From Heliocidaris erythrogramma (taxonomy: Eukaryota > Echinodermata > Echinoidea > Camarodonta > Echinometridae): DNA of 64,000 nucleotides. The DNA lies in contig CM046868.1 in NCBI GenBank assembly GCA_025617745.1, positions 18,418,615 through 18,482,614 on the forward strand, in the 5' to 3' direction. Shown piece by piece: positions 23,501 to 37,900 of this stretch. Within the stretch, counting starts at the first letter, position 1, and each line of letters opens with the position of its first letter. The notes below the pieces were generated by a model, which ran no database searches, had not been told where the DNA came from, and saw nothing but the letters and a program-made list of their open reading frames with translations. The translations under genes and the position numbers were made by a program.

Positions 23501-26273
23501 AAGAAAGGTTAAGTATTTTGAGAGATCAATGTTACTGGAGGCATATGGATGGCCTAAACTTTTGTTGAGAGCGCTGTTTAATTTTAATGATAACGATATT
23601 CGGTTAAGGTGGAAATGGTTTGAGTCGGTTAAGGGAACTCTTACTAATACTGGTTTCGAACACATTTTTTCACTCGATCATCCCTTTAACCAACTATGGT
23701 TTAAATCATTTAAGAATATTAATCACGAATTGTATAATAATGACTGGTATAATAATGCATGTTCAAAATCATCTTTACGTGATTATGTTAACATAAAGAG
23801 AGAGCCTAAATTAGAAAGTTATCTTCTCGATAGCTTAGATTTTTTTTTGGTGCCAGCCTAAAGTTCAAAGCTCGGTCGAATACACTGCAGCTTGATGCCA
23901 AAATTAGTATTTGGGATACCAACAATTCAGGTAATTGTAGCTTATGTAATTATGCTATTGAGGACATAAGACATTTTTTGTTCACATGTCATAAACTAAA
24001 CGAGATTCGATCTGAAGAAATGCACACACTTGAACGTAAACTATGTGATTCAGATCTAGTTTCCCTCTGGGAAATGTTTATGTGGAATGATATTGATGTC
24101 AAACTATACCTTATTTTAGGAGGCGATTGCACTCAATTTATGCCTATGATTTCCAGTAACTTAGCAGTTGCTGCTCAAATAACTTTTGATGAGTTTTGTA
24201 AAGCGTACCTGAAAAGAGCATGGAAACTAAGATCATCAATCAAGTCGAGTCCACTTACTTAGCATGTGTATAGATCTATATGTGTGTATATATATATACA
24301 TTTTTTTTTTTGGGGGGGGGGGGGTAATTTTATGTTCATTTTATGTTACAATATCTTTTTGTGTTATTATATAATTATGTGTTCTATTGTATACGGATGC
24401 ACCATCGGTGAGATGGGTGCCGCTGTTTCAAAAGCGATTTCCAAATAAATAAATAACTAAATAAATATCCTTAACCAAATCATCTCAAGACAAAATCTAA
24501 ACCCAGCACTGTTGTCAAAGCTTCGTCCAAATTTGAGTTTAACAAAGGAAAATATATTGAGGTCTAAGTTGTCCTTTTGTTTAACATGACTTACATGTAA
24601 GTCCTTGTGTCAGGTTTAATGAATTAGTGGAATGCAGGCCTTCAAATTCAATGACCACTACAAATCTATCCTCAAAGAAAGAAGTACATGTACGTGTAAG
24701 CCACAGTACATCTCTTCCAGGCAATGTACATTTGATTGACAGGTTGTATATTACTCAGGAAAATACCAAGAGTGAAACTGACACAAAAACAGGTGCACAT
24801 GGATTGTAATTGACCATTTGTAAATTACAGGAGAAAGCTACATGAAATCAACAAGGGAGGTATTTCTTGGCCAGAATTTGTAAAGGAGAAGGAATGTGTA
24901 ATTAACAGCAAACCCACTTGCTTGAAAAGACTGTGCCTCTGAGTACAAGAAACAGAGATGCTGAAACTCAATAGGTGACTTCAAATATTTATTACAGAAA
25001 ATGCTTCCATCCAGAAGTTAACATGGAAAGTTTCCAGGAGTTATCAGGAATGGTTAATTGTACACTTTAGAGACAAAATTAAGTTTAATGTCATAAGATG
25101 GACAGGCTTTCATTTAGACCTGCTCAAGAACAGACATGTGGATGCAAAATTAAATCTGAAAACAGAATTTCACAGCCTGAGAAAATCAAAAGCAAAATTA
25201 GCCAGAGTTATATTTTAGAAGACCAAACAGAAAGAAGATACAAATAAAGAATGAAGAAGATATATAAAGAGAAAGAGAGAGGGAGAGAAAGAGAGAGAGA
25301 GAGAGAGAAAGAAAGAGCAAAAGTGAGAGAAGAGAGACAGATTGACAGAGAGAGAGAGAGGGCAAAACAAAGAGAAATAAAGAGAAAGAAAAAGAGAATG
25401 AATGTGGGAGTGTGAGAGTGACAGAAGGGAGATAGAGAAAAGAGAAAAAGAGAGAAAGTGGAAGGGGAAAAACAGGGAAACATATGTCACCTAGATGAAG
25501 TCGTTTCCTTCCCTTATGATGTGGCATGAGAACTGGTTTGATATCTGAGAGGGTCGGGTGAATCAGGGGCTCAATACGATATGCCACAGGGTCAAACTAG
25601 AAAGAAGTGATGAAAACACATGAAATGGAATTTTAGAGAAAACAATTGCACTAGATATACATGTACTGTATCTTTGACAAAAAGTTAGAAAACTGACATA
25701 TTTATGTATATCAAATGACAGCAAAATAATAGTACGATAAAGAGAGAAATTTTTAATACTACAGATATAGTAATACTATATATATGTATATATTTAGGGA
25801 CCTTATCAATTTTACAATTTGGGGGGTTAACAAATACCTTCTAAAATGAACTTCTAAAAAAACATTCCAAATTTGTCTGACACTTGTCTCTCAGAATATG
25901 CACAAAAAGGATGGGTGTTTTATTCACAATCAAAACATTGATATCCCCCCCCCCCCCAATTCAAAATATATGTGGATAGTAACACCAAGTCTCATGTCCA
26001 ATATTCTTAAAACAAGATATGAAAGTACTTACAGGGTGGAACACATTGAACATGTACGGGCAGGTCGGCAGTCGGTAGTTCTCACCCACTCTTCCTACAC
26101 CTCTAATGGTTAGAAACATACCAATGGGAGAACCCAAGGCAAAGAAACATGCTGGCTGGAAGTCTAGCTGAGGATAGTTGACAAATGGCTGGCCAACACC
26201 TGGATTATACAATGTAAAAGAATTCATTTCAATATGTTCAGGGACATGTGGATGTGTGTACATTGTACGTAAG

Positions 26274-26308
<35 letters not shown>

Positions 26309-29300
26309 GGGAGGGGGATGGTGTTTAAATTTCCTAAGCTATAATTTACAAAACTGTAAATGTATACGAGGAACTTATACATGTACCAACAAAGCCTTAC
26401 AGGCTTTTCCAAAGCTCTCTCTTTTCATGTTCATGTAATTATAATTTCTAAACAGGCCGTATAACTAACATGTACATTTGTACATTTGTATATTCATATA
26501 CCAATGTACCTCTGTATACATATACCTTGTACCTCTGTATATGCTGTATATGTTTTTATGGAAATGGAAAATAAAGGAAACCAAAAACTAAAACCAGGAA
26601 CTTGTTTGAAATTAAACTTTTGCAAAATTATTAACCCTAAAAAGACTGGGTATTTTGGAGGCTGGAAAAAAAGATCTCGGCTGTTGATTGTCCGATTGCA
26701 ACCAAATTTGGTATACACATAGTTCATTATGTTTTCTTCATCATGAATGCATAGTCAAATTAATCTTATTATTCTTATTTTTGAAAATATGAAAATATAG
26801 TTTGAAAACAGTATCTGTAATATTCATTCCAGTCCCCATTGACTTTACACACAAACAAATGCAAAATATCAAATTTTTCTTGACATGCCTTGTGAAAACA
26901 TGACATAACTCTGTTATCGTACACGCGGGGCATGCAAATTTGGTATCAAAAGTTGCGCAAAACTCTAAAGAAAAAAGTCATGAAACAGCGCGAAATCTTT
27001 AAGCGTTACAAAATAATCGCAGTTTATGTTGAGGGGGGGGGCCAAGTCTTTTTAGGGTTAAGGACCACATGTTTGGCATCATAAAATATCTCGAACATAA
27101 TATTCGGAAAATGGAGTTGAAGAGAAACATACTAAAGCTTTTTGTCTTGCACTCATCGGAGTATACCGCAAGAATAAACAGAAAGCCGAAAGCCGAAAGT
27201 TCTCAGCCAAGCGAGAAACTCTACACATTTGCGCATGCTCAAAGCCACATACATTCAGCTCACCGACCCTATTCTGTGCCGACAGGAAGAGTTTGTGAGG
27301 ACGCTCGTATTATTTTAGCTCCGGCTATTACAAAACCAGCTGGCAATAAGCCTAATTTCCCGTTATTTTTAGGCAGCCAATCAAAACCTGTTATATACTG
27401 CGCCCGCGCTTTGTTCCTTTAGTTTCCGTGTTGGGAGGCTTTCTGCTTTTTTCATTCTTGCGGTATACTCTGATGAGTGCAAGACGAAAAGCTTCAGTAT
27501 GTCTCTCTTCAACGCCATTTTCCGATTCTGTAGTACCAAACATCTTTTCAAACATAAGATTGTTCATGTGTCAATCAGGTTTGTAACAGCATAATCTGGA
27601 CCACTCACATAATTTGCAAAAGTTTCAAACACATGAAAGCTTCTGGTTTTACAGTATCTAAAAATACTATGTCATACATGAACATGGACAACCTTTTTGA
27701 CACAGGGTTATATTTCTCAAACTTGTAGACACCATAAGAAATATAGATGGGATATAGGTCAGGTATTCTTTAGTCCATGGTGGCCTGAACAGTTATGAGA
27801 AGGGCTCAAACTCACAAATGACACTTTCTGGAAATCAAAGAATTCTATGAAATATACCAATATAGTCCAGGTATGACTGTTGCCTATGAACAACACTCAC
27901 CCTTAAGACTGGTTAATATTCAACATGGACAGACATTGCAAGATGAAGGACATTGATTCCTAAGGACACTACTCACCCTCAAGACCTGGTTCATAGTCAA
28001 CATGGACAGACATTGCAGGATGAAGTGCATCCTTTGAGGGTGCTACAGCTGTTGAGGCATTCAGCTCTTCTTGTTTCTGCCTCTCCTCCTCCACAGCCTT
28101 CTGTTCAGCCTTTGCCTGTTTTTGTTGCATCAGTGCTTCCTTTCGCTTTTCCTGAAATGTCAACATATATATCTCAGTTTACCTGGTTGCCTAACAAAGA
28201 CATGTGGTAACATACAAAAGGTACATGTATTCAACTTCTTTTTATAGTCTAATTCAAGTTAGCTAGCTTTGATTAGAAGATAGAGTTGTGATCAATATAC
28301 TGGTATCGTTTTGTACAGCTCTTGAAAATTTAGCAAGTTTCATACTTTGAGGCATCATGCACATTTGCTAAAAGTCATGCAAACTATCTTTGTTAGTTGC
28401 CATCTATTTTGGGTGTCAATTACACATAAATCAAACATTTTGTTCAGAAATGTTAGCTAAACTAAGCTTAATTTATTTCTACACCCTGTATACCTTATTT
28501 CAGATGCATACAAAAATATTGATATTAACAGCATAACAATAATTTCAGGGCCATGACCAATACAATCAATTGTCCATTCAAAATTGTCCATTCAAAATTG
28601 TATCTCACAAAGGAACTTATCCTTTCAAATATGTATTTTTCATACATGTATAACATGACCTTGGTTTTCTGAAGTACAGTTTCTTTGTGTTTGATTTTGA
28701 TTGTTAAATTTTGCATTCAAATAATCTTTGGTGTGTTTTGTGAGAAAAAGTTACCTCTTTTGCTGCCTGATCCCGCAAGAAGCCCCCTAGCTTCTTCCTG
28801 GGGCCAAGGGGAATCCCCAACTCTTTCAGATCTGCATCACTGCACATGAGCTGGCGTTAAGATAGGATCAAATAAAAGAAGAGCAATGCTAGGATCATTT
28901 CTGATGCTGTGTTTTTCCTTTATAACATTGGGGTTGTCTGACATACATGTACTGTATGCTCCGGCAACAACTGCTTCACGGTAAATTTCCTACACTAACC
29001 AAATTCCCAACTTTAACCCTGGACCAAACACGATACCTAACCCTGACCCTAACCCCAAACCTAATATAAAACCCAATGGAAACCCTAACTCTAACCTTAC
29101 ATCTTTGATGAAGTAAAGCCTGGTGCAATTGTTGTCAAAGCAAATGTTGGATCACCAACATTGGTGTTACATCAGTTTGGTATCACATTGATACAGGGCA
29201 GTATTACAGTACTATAGTGCTGATGTTTTAACGGCTTTAAATTATCTCAAACACCACCTCAGACAATTACATTAAGACCATCATAAACATCAGTATATCA

Positions 29301-31905
29301 CTGCACATCACCCTAATGCACAGCACTCAATGTAATTTAGAGTGGATTTATCACAGTCAAAGTGAATCATACAGGCAGGGAGAATGCATTCAAAAATATC
29401 ATGCTTGCTATCTGTTAGAAGCCATTTTATGAATCTTTGTATTCTACAGTTAGTTCAAAACTATTACACTGTATTAGGACAAGATAGCTGAATTAAACAT
29501 GCAAATATTTCATACATACGCCAAGCAATAGTAGTCAAATTGGCAGTGATTAGTCTTCAAGCACAGTTGTTGTTTCAGTTTTTTCACAGTTCAATTACAC
29601 TCCGAATATTGAAGCCATCTACATGAGGGTTCCTGTACTTTTTTATTTAATTTAATTTTCAAAATTTTCCAGTAACTTGTTTGGTATTTCGTTTAGACTT
29701 TAGCCAATCCTACGTTAGGAAAGCTGACCATACCAACTCTAGGAAAGCTATACAAAAGGCTACTCTAATGATTACTGTTATTAAAGAAGGAAGAGAACGG
29801 GCCATACCAGACTCTCCATGTCGATTCTTTCTTCCTCGAATTTAGGGAGCAGGTCTAGGAGCCCCATGGATTCCAGAGACTCCTCAAGACTCATCACGGC
29901 AGGCCCTTCGTCCAGCGTAGCCCCACTGAGGAGGGACGCACTGCTGCTGGTTGGCGTGATGGATTCAGCTGAGGGGGCTGGGGTTGGGGGCTTGTCCGTG
30001 AAGATCTCGGATTTGATGAGATTCTCTTCCGACTCTACCTCGTCACCATCTTTCTGGTGCTTGAGAAGGTCAAAGGCAATGAGGGAACCTAGAGAAGAGT
30101 TACAAAAAAGAAGACTTTTTATGCCTCCGCCCACCGAAGGTGGGTGCCGGAGGCATTATGTTTTCGGGTTGTCCGTCCGTGCGTCCGTGCGTCCGTCCCA
30201 CTTCTCGTTACCGCGATATCTGAAGAATCATTTGAGGTAGGAACCTCAAACTTGGTACTAGTATGTATCCCCATACGAAGATGAACTGATTAGATTTTGG
30301 GGTAAGTAGGTCAAAGGTCAGAGGTCACAGAGGTCAATTTACATGAAATTACATAAAAATTCTTGGTTTTTAGCACCGTTACCACGATATCTCAAGAACT
30401 GTTTGAGATAAGAACTTCAAACTTGGTACTAGTATGTTTCCCTATATGAAGATGAACTGATTAGATTTTGGGGTAAGGAGGTCAAAGGTCAGAGGTGACA
30501 GAGGTCAATTTACATGAAATTACATGAAATTCTTGGTTTTTAGCACTGTTACCACGATATCTCAAGAACTGTTTGAGGTAAGAACTTCAAACTTGGTACT
30601 AGTATGTTTCCCTATATGAAGATGAACTGATTAGATTTTGGGTAAGTAGGTCAAAGGTCAGAGGTCACAGAGGTCAATTTACATGAAATTACATGAAATT
30701 CTTGGTTTTTAGCACCGTTACCGCGATATCTCAAGAACTGTTTGAGGTGAGAACTTCAAACTTGGTACCAGTATGCATACCCATAGAAAGATGAACTGAT
30801 TAGATTTTGGGGTAAGTAGGTCAAAGGTCAGAGGTCACAGAGGTCAATTTACATAAAATTACATGAAATTACTGGTTTTTAGCCTCGTTATCAAATATTT
30901 CTAGAAGAGTTTGAGCCATCAACTGAATTTAGGCGGAGGCATATAGGAGACGCAGTCGCATTCATCTTGTTTATTTGATGATTTATTTTACCAGTAAGTA
31001 CGCAACCAAGCAGACCTACGGCACTAAGTCCTATCCAGGGGACTTGTTAATGACGATTAATGCCTTATCAAAGGGCACTAGCACATCTACTTGGTTTGAA
31101 CCTGGTACCTCCCGGTTACATACCATTGCTCTACCACTGAGCCATTGTGTCTCCTCAAAAACAATATTTTAATACTTCTTGATAAATCAGATGTAAAAAT
31201 CAATTGTTAATCCATCAAAACAACCTTTCAAGTGTTTTTCAGAAAAGTCCATGCAATAATAACACAAACAACTTCTTGTATTCCATGTACTTCAAGGACT
31301 GAAACAACCTACATGTACCATCCAACATCCACAACATAACAGCTAATAACTTTTCCTTTCTCTTCTACATTCAATTAGAAAGTTTTATTTTCTCCTACAG
31401 TAGTACCTTACACCAATATAAATAAAACAAGCAATGGACTCACTCTCAAGGTTAAGGAATTACAGATGCTCACTACAGGATGAATCCCATAATGAAATAA
31501 ATTCAGCATTTCCATTGCTAGCAATATATTTCTTCTGTACCAAGACCTACTCAAGACCTACTCAAGAGAGAGTAACAAACAACAGAGAACACTCCTAACC
31601 CTCCTCGTTTCAGGTAAACTATAGAAGATGAGAATTGTTAAATTTAATGAGAACAAAAAACACACAGGTACAAAGCATAAGTATTACACAACCCACCTAA
31701 ACTATGTCCAATAAGGGAGACCTGACCACAGAAATCTGGGTTTCTCTCTCTAAATTTGGCATATAATTTGTTGACCTCTGAGCAAACCACCTCTGCTATC
31801 TGCTGGGCATAGATGGGACTGGTATAGAAGAGAATGTCTAGAAGTGTCTCATTGGTGAAATTCCGTAAACGTGTGATGCTGGGTAGAGTGATACGCTTTA
31901 GTCGC
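20583..31905 (-). CDS. SEC23IP: SEC23IP exons 9-17 (lipase elbow, SAM and DDHD part)
   Basis: The exons are 31697-31905, 29808-30088, 28755-28850, 27977-28151, 26033-26199, 25491-25596, 21931-22170, 21271-21391 and 20583-20700. The glycine after the catalytic Ser-Leu is split by the exon 9/10 intron. Exons 10-11 hold the SAM domain ([24 protein letters not shown]). Exon 12 is a Lys/Glu/Gln-rich linker. Exons 13-16 hold DDHD landmarks [39 protein letters not shown] and [15 protein letters not shown]. Exon 17 ends in a TAG at 20585-20583. Confidence 0.95.
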
Positions 31906-34900
31906 CTGTTAATAGAAAGACAGAAAGCACACACTAGACACCATAACTTAATACCATACATATATTCAGGAGAATCAAATATGATGTTGAAGGGAATGAA
32001 TCCATTTGATTTTGTGGTGATAGTTATTCCTTTTCAGAAGTAAATGTTCAGTAGACAAATTCATTTGGTAATTCATCAAATGGAGACTCATAATGCATTC
32101 TCAAGAATATGTGTGGTTATTTTTCTTAAATATTTCAAACAATTTATGACATCAGGACTTGCATTAGAATATATTTTTTTAAAGTCAAACACAAATATAC
32201 TACTCAAATCAATCAAATCTACTGTAATCAATTTCACACATGGGTGGTTTCAGTTGTTGCATAATGTCTCTTGCATCTTTGCACATCCTGAAAAGTGGGC
32301 CCATAGGGGTGTCAGCTGACCACATGAAGTGGTACAAAAGTGAGTGCAAAAGCATTTTCTGTCTTTAGTCTCTACAATCAACAACTTGGTGACAACAGCA
32401 ATGCCAAGACGCCACCTGAGTGAAACAGAAGTTGCCAGAGCCCTAGGGATGCTGGAAGCTGGCCTCAGTCCGCGAAGAGTAGCCGAAATGATGGGCGTGT
32501 CACACAGTGTCATCAGCAGAGCAAACCGAAGACACCGAGAGACTCCGCAGTGGCCGACCAGTTTCAACAACCGCTAGAAATGATCGCTACTTGACGAATC
32601 TCAGCCTCCGCAACTGCTTTCACAGTGCACGTCGCCTCAATAATGACTTCGCTGCACTGGAGTGATTGTTTCCACTCAAACAATTCGTAACCGACTTCAC
32701 AGAGCCAATTTGCATGCCAGAAGGCCAGCTCAGTGTGTCCCACTCACCCCTGCTCACAGAAGAATCCGTCTCAACTGGGCTCGGGAGCATGTCAGATGGA
32801 CCCAACAGCAATGGCGCAGAGTTCTGTTCACAGATGAGAGCAGATTCTCCCTTGACCACAATGATGGACGTTGGAGAGTCTGGAGACGAGCAGGAGAGAG
32901 ATTTGCCGACCCCTGTATTGCAGAACATGACCGTTATGGGGGAGGCAGCATCATGGTGTGGGGAGGCATCATCTATGGCAACCGTACTCGTCTCTACGTG
33001 GTCCCAGGGGGAGCAATGACAGGAGTGAGGTACAGGGATGAAGTCCTTGAACCTATCGTGGTGCCATTTGCAGAAAATGTGGGGGGAAACTTCATTTTCA
33101 TGGACGATAAATGCCCGTCCCCACCGAGCTAGGGTGGTGACTGAGTTCCTCGAGGACCATGAAATTGAGCGTATGGAGTGGCCAGCGAAGTCCCCGGACT
33201 TGAATCCTATAGAACATGTCTGGGACATGATGGGGAGGAGTATCGAGCAGCTTGAAGCCCATCCACATGGACTGCAGCAGCTGGGTGTAGCTCTGGAGGC
33301 TGCATGGGATGCACTGGCCGTCAGAGACATCAATCGCCTCATTAGCTCCATGAGACAGCGCTGTGAAGCCGTTATTGCTGCAGGAGGAGGCCATACTCGA
33401 TACTGAGCTGACTGAAAGACATTCAGACATTCATTTGTACCACTTCATGTCGTCAGCTGATGCCCCTATGGGCCCACTTTTCAGGATGTGCAATGATGCG
33501 AGAGACATTATGCAACAACTGAAACCACCCATGTGTGAAATTGATTACAGTGTGTTTGAGGACATTCAGGACAGTTGTATTGGGGTATTTCCAGAAATAC
33601 AATACCACGTATAAAAAATTTATACACAAATTAAAAAGTGGTCCTTAACTTTTTTGTGTAGTGTAGTAGAAAAATCAATGGTATTACCTGAAAATATAAG
33701 AGAAATGAGGTCCAAAATGTTATTCAAACCTGGATCAGATTTGACAAGATTGGTCTATCTCAAACCAGAGGACTTTGAGGTAAAGACAAGCGGTATGGTA
33801 GTGGGACCAGTCTCAAATATTAGCAGGAAAAAAGATAAGCTCACATAGCAAACCTTAAAATCAAACACTTGCCTGTCAACTCCTGTGGCATCCCCGTGGA
33901 GAGCTGCATACCAGTAGACCGGTAGGAACTCAACACGCCCTGCCCTGCCCTCATCCTGGGCATGCTTGAAATGAGAGCTCATCAGACCCAGAGACAATGA
34001 TCTAAAATCATCCACTTTATAAAAGGAGGAAACAAAATCAGTAGAGATATTAGTGAGATGTCCATATAGACTTGTAGACATGTCCTTATATTTCTACTTT
34101 AGTTCACAAAGAGTTAGCCTTTGGATACCCGAGGATGACTAAGCCATTTCTGAACCTTTCAGTAAAAGAAAAGAAGACACTTTGCAAAACCATCCAGGTA
34201 CCTTTTGTTACAATCAATACACATTATGTCACTTACTATGAATATGTACATGTAGTACTGCCACAGGAATTAAATGACAGCAAGTACAACCAAAACAGTT
34301 ATAAACTAAGACCTTATTTTGGACTTACCACACTCTGTGATAGTTCTAAATCTTAGATCACATACTGGTCCTATTCCATGGATCACAAAGACAAGATGGT
34401 CCACCTGACCTGGCTCTCCTACAGAAACAGGAAACAAATTTTCAAAATTAAAAAATTGCTGGCTTGTATTCACACAGGCAGACTATTAAAGTTAAACCTG
34501 TTTTAACATAGTCCACCGTTTCAAGGAGGGCCAAGTGTCATCACTTTATTCCATATCAACTATAGTAATTATGTCTAAACTGAGTGAAAAATATGCAATG
34601 CCTAGCAGCATCTATGGGAGTTGGGTTTAGAACTACCAAAGCAATCTGCAGGTTGAAAGTACACATTAACACATTCATTATCCTTGTTGGTACCCCCGTG
34701 CATAGGGGAAGTAAGTGTTTTCCTGAACCTTAATATGAGCACCATGTGTGTTAAGCAAAGGTAAATATCCTATCCAGAAGTACAGCAAATAAGAAAGAAA
34801 ATTTTTAGTTAAAGACAACAAAGAAAAAAACCCTCAGGTCCTCACATTTTCACAACTTTGCTGACAAGTTTAACATTTTCAAAGGTTATCACATATAAAA

Positions 34901-37900
34901 GTTTGATAAAGGTGGAAAAAAAATCTAGAATTTATGTAATTCCCTAATTTTTTAATTTGTTGACAGAAATGTTGATGCACCCATGGACATGATGATATCA
35001 TCACTGACCTTGTTGAATACTGTCAATGTCATCCACCCCTCTCTTGACCACCCTGGGCCTCATCTGGGTGTCCGGTGATGCCCCCCACTCATCCGGTCTG
35101 GTGGAGGGTCTGAAGTGAACAATGACATTGGGGTTGTGCATGATGATGGTCTCTCCATCGGATAGCTCCAACCTCCGGTGCCACTGGTTCTGCATAGATG
35201 CGGTCCGATATTCCTCCTATGTTTACAGATGGATATTAACATTGAATTAAGAGGATACTTTTGCATGGAACTTAACCCTTTTCATGTCATGGGTGGCAAA
35301 TCCCGCTAAAGAATTCAAGTGCTAAACAATGTGTTTGGACTACAAGGGTCTACATTACTCTTCCAGAATCATCTTCATGAGCCACTGTAAACAGCATGTT
35401 TTCTAACAAGTCATGACTTAACAAAAAGAAAGACTGCAGCTTACCTCTAGCATGTTTGCCATTTGCTCTTCATAGGGGATAAACCTGTTCTCACTGTCAC
35501 TCTTATAAAACCATGTACACCTCCTCACTCTGGAGGGCTGCTCATCCCAATAGATGGAAAAACGCAATCTTTCTGACAGACTCACATCATAGCGCCCTCC
35601 GTTGGTGGAAATGATGATGTTGCTGTCTGGTGAAGCTTGTGCTAAAAACAGAATGTGTAAAATCACATTTGTACACAACCAGTAAAAGCGTATGGCAGAC
35701 AAGACTATGACAAGATTTTGAAAGAAATCAGGGTCAGATCTGAAAATTTCAAAATTGATCATTTAGGTTATCTAGTCTAGTGGATTAGGTCACCAGACTG
35801 TTATCCTTGCAACATCATTAACCTGTTGGCTCCTGAATTCTCCTACTCCCAGAGGCTTATTACGGGAACTACCTGGTTCCCATAGGCAATGGGTTAACAT
35901 CCTTTGGCAAGATATTAATTTACATTAGCCACAATTCAACCCTGGGAAGTAAATGGGTACTGGAAGATGTAGGAATGAATTCCTTGAATGCCGCCACACC
36001 TAATTGGGGTAGCAAGGCTTCAGCCTGATCATGATTTCTGAAACACTTTGCAAGCACATTGAGATCATAATGTCATATGCGCTATACAAGAGGTGCCATG
36101 GTCTAGCGGATAAATCACTGTACTTTGAAGCACAAGGTATGGGGTTCAAATCCTGCCATGACATTAATAGCTTTTGGCAAGACATGAATCTACATTTGCC
36201 ACTCTCCACCCAGGTGAAATAAATGGGCACCTGGTAGGAAGAAATTCACTGAATGCTTGAGCACTTTATCATGGTAACATGAATATCATACGTATTATTA
36301 CCTCTGAGCATGGCCTCCTCCAGCTTGATGGAATCGATGATGCTGAATGGCACCCAGATGCTCCTCTTCTCCATCTCCTTACAGTAGTACCAATGGGGTT
36401 GAATGGGTTGGTAGGCACCACTAGATCTGGGGGTTCCTCCAGGGGATGTCTGGGTCTGCTGCTGGATCTCAGCCGCTGTAGGAGGAGGTTTGCTCGCATC
36501 ATACTAGGATGAAATGGAGGAGAATATTGGATTACACTGTGTTATAAGGCCCAGGGTTGACACAATTCAATCATCTTAATTTAAATCGCATTGACTTTTT
36601 TTAATCACTGATGTTTAAAAACATAAGTTATTAACTGTCTATATGGTGCATCCCAGAAAAACGAAACCGAGATTTATCAATGTTTAATCACATCTTTATC
36701 ACAATTATAATTAATAAATTACACATATTTGTAAAGTCTGGATCCTCTTCTCTTTCATTTGATGCCACTTATATGATGCATACTTCATGCATGAGTGAAT
36801 AAAGACAATATGAAGCAGGGCTACCAGAAAGTTGTTTGGCCAATGATATCTGAATTCCAAAGGATAATCACATGACACCTCAATCGGGTAAAATGAGCCA
36901 GGGATGACAAAGCTTTGTTGGTGTAAAGTGTTGCTTGCATTTCCATGATTTATTAAACAAATCATTTGCACTGGCTGCCTGTCCTAGCAATAAACAAACA
37001 AGACAAAAGACTTGATGCATGGCTGATCGTCAACAAAATGGAGTGGTGAGTACAAAATGATAACAGCTGATTGATAGTGAGGTACGTTTTCCTTATTGAA
37101 CCTACTTGACCATGCAGTTGACAACAGAGCAACAAGTATTTCTAGTGACAGAATAGAGATGATCTGGGAGCCTTTGATAAATCATGGAAATGCAAGCATC
37201 AATTTACACCAACAGAGCTGTGTCATCCCTGGCTCATATTTCGCGCTGAGGTGTCATGTGAAAGGGCAGAAAGTGAACTTTCTAGAAACGTGATTATCTC
37301 TTTGAAATTCAGATATTGTTGGTCAAATTACTTTTTGGTAGCCCTGCTTCATATTGTCTTTATTCACTCACGCGTGAAGTATGTATCATATGAGTGGCAT
37401 CAAATAAAAAAAGAGGATCCAAGCTTTACAAATATGTGTCATTTATTAATCATAATTGTGCTTAAGATGTGACTAAACATCGATAAATCTCGGTTTGGTT
37501 TTTTCTTGGACTGTATAGACAGTTACTACCTTACATGTTTATTCTTGTCCTTGTGTCTTTGCCTCTGAGGGATGTCATAAAATCTCAGTTTTAAAGATAA
37601 AGTAGAGTTCTAGTCATCCAATTGCAATTTGACAGGAAGAAATGTTACCGATATTTAGAAAGGTTGATTATGTAGTAAATAGAATATTTGGTTACTGTAA
37701 GGTTTTGGTATCATCAAATCTAATGGTGGTTCCAAAAAGAAAATCTTCATGATGGCATTTTTATAGAAAAATGGGAGTACTTCACTGACATATTACATAT
37801 AGGATAAGAAATTCTATTTTGTTGTGTGTATTGCATGCTATCATTGTCTATACCTGCTGTAGTTTTGGAGGAGGTGCTAATATGCCTGGTGGTAGGGGAC

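Noticed and set aside
25198-25587. Three overlapping Ser/Leu/Phe-rich minus-strand frames
   Set aside because: They read through a GA-rich tract next to the real SEC23IP exon 14; only 25491-25596 is coding, in one frame.
29010-29095. Interstitial telomere or chromosome-fusion scar
   Set aside because: The CCCTAA words are degenerate and lie inside a repeat that has another copy near 50830.
32620-33430. Long minus-strand frames over the Tc1 element (up to 243 codons)
   Set aside because: They are antisense to the transposase, whose catalytic motifs are clear on the plus strand.
36090-36170. A functional tRNA gene
   Set aside because: Both promoter boxes are present, but no complete cloverleaf forms and the sequence continues into a SINE body shared with 35765-36000.
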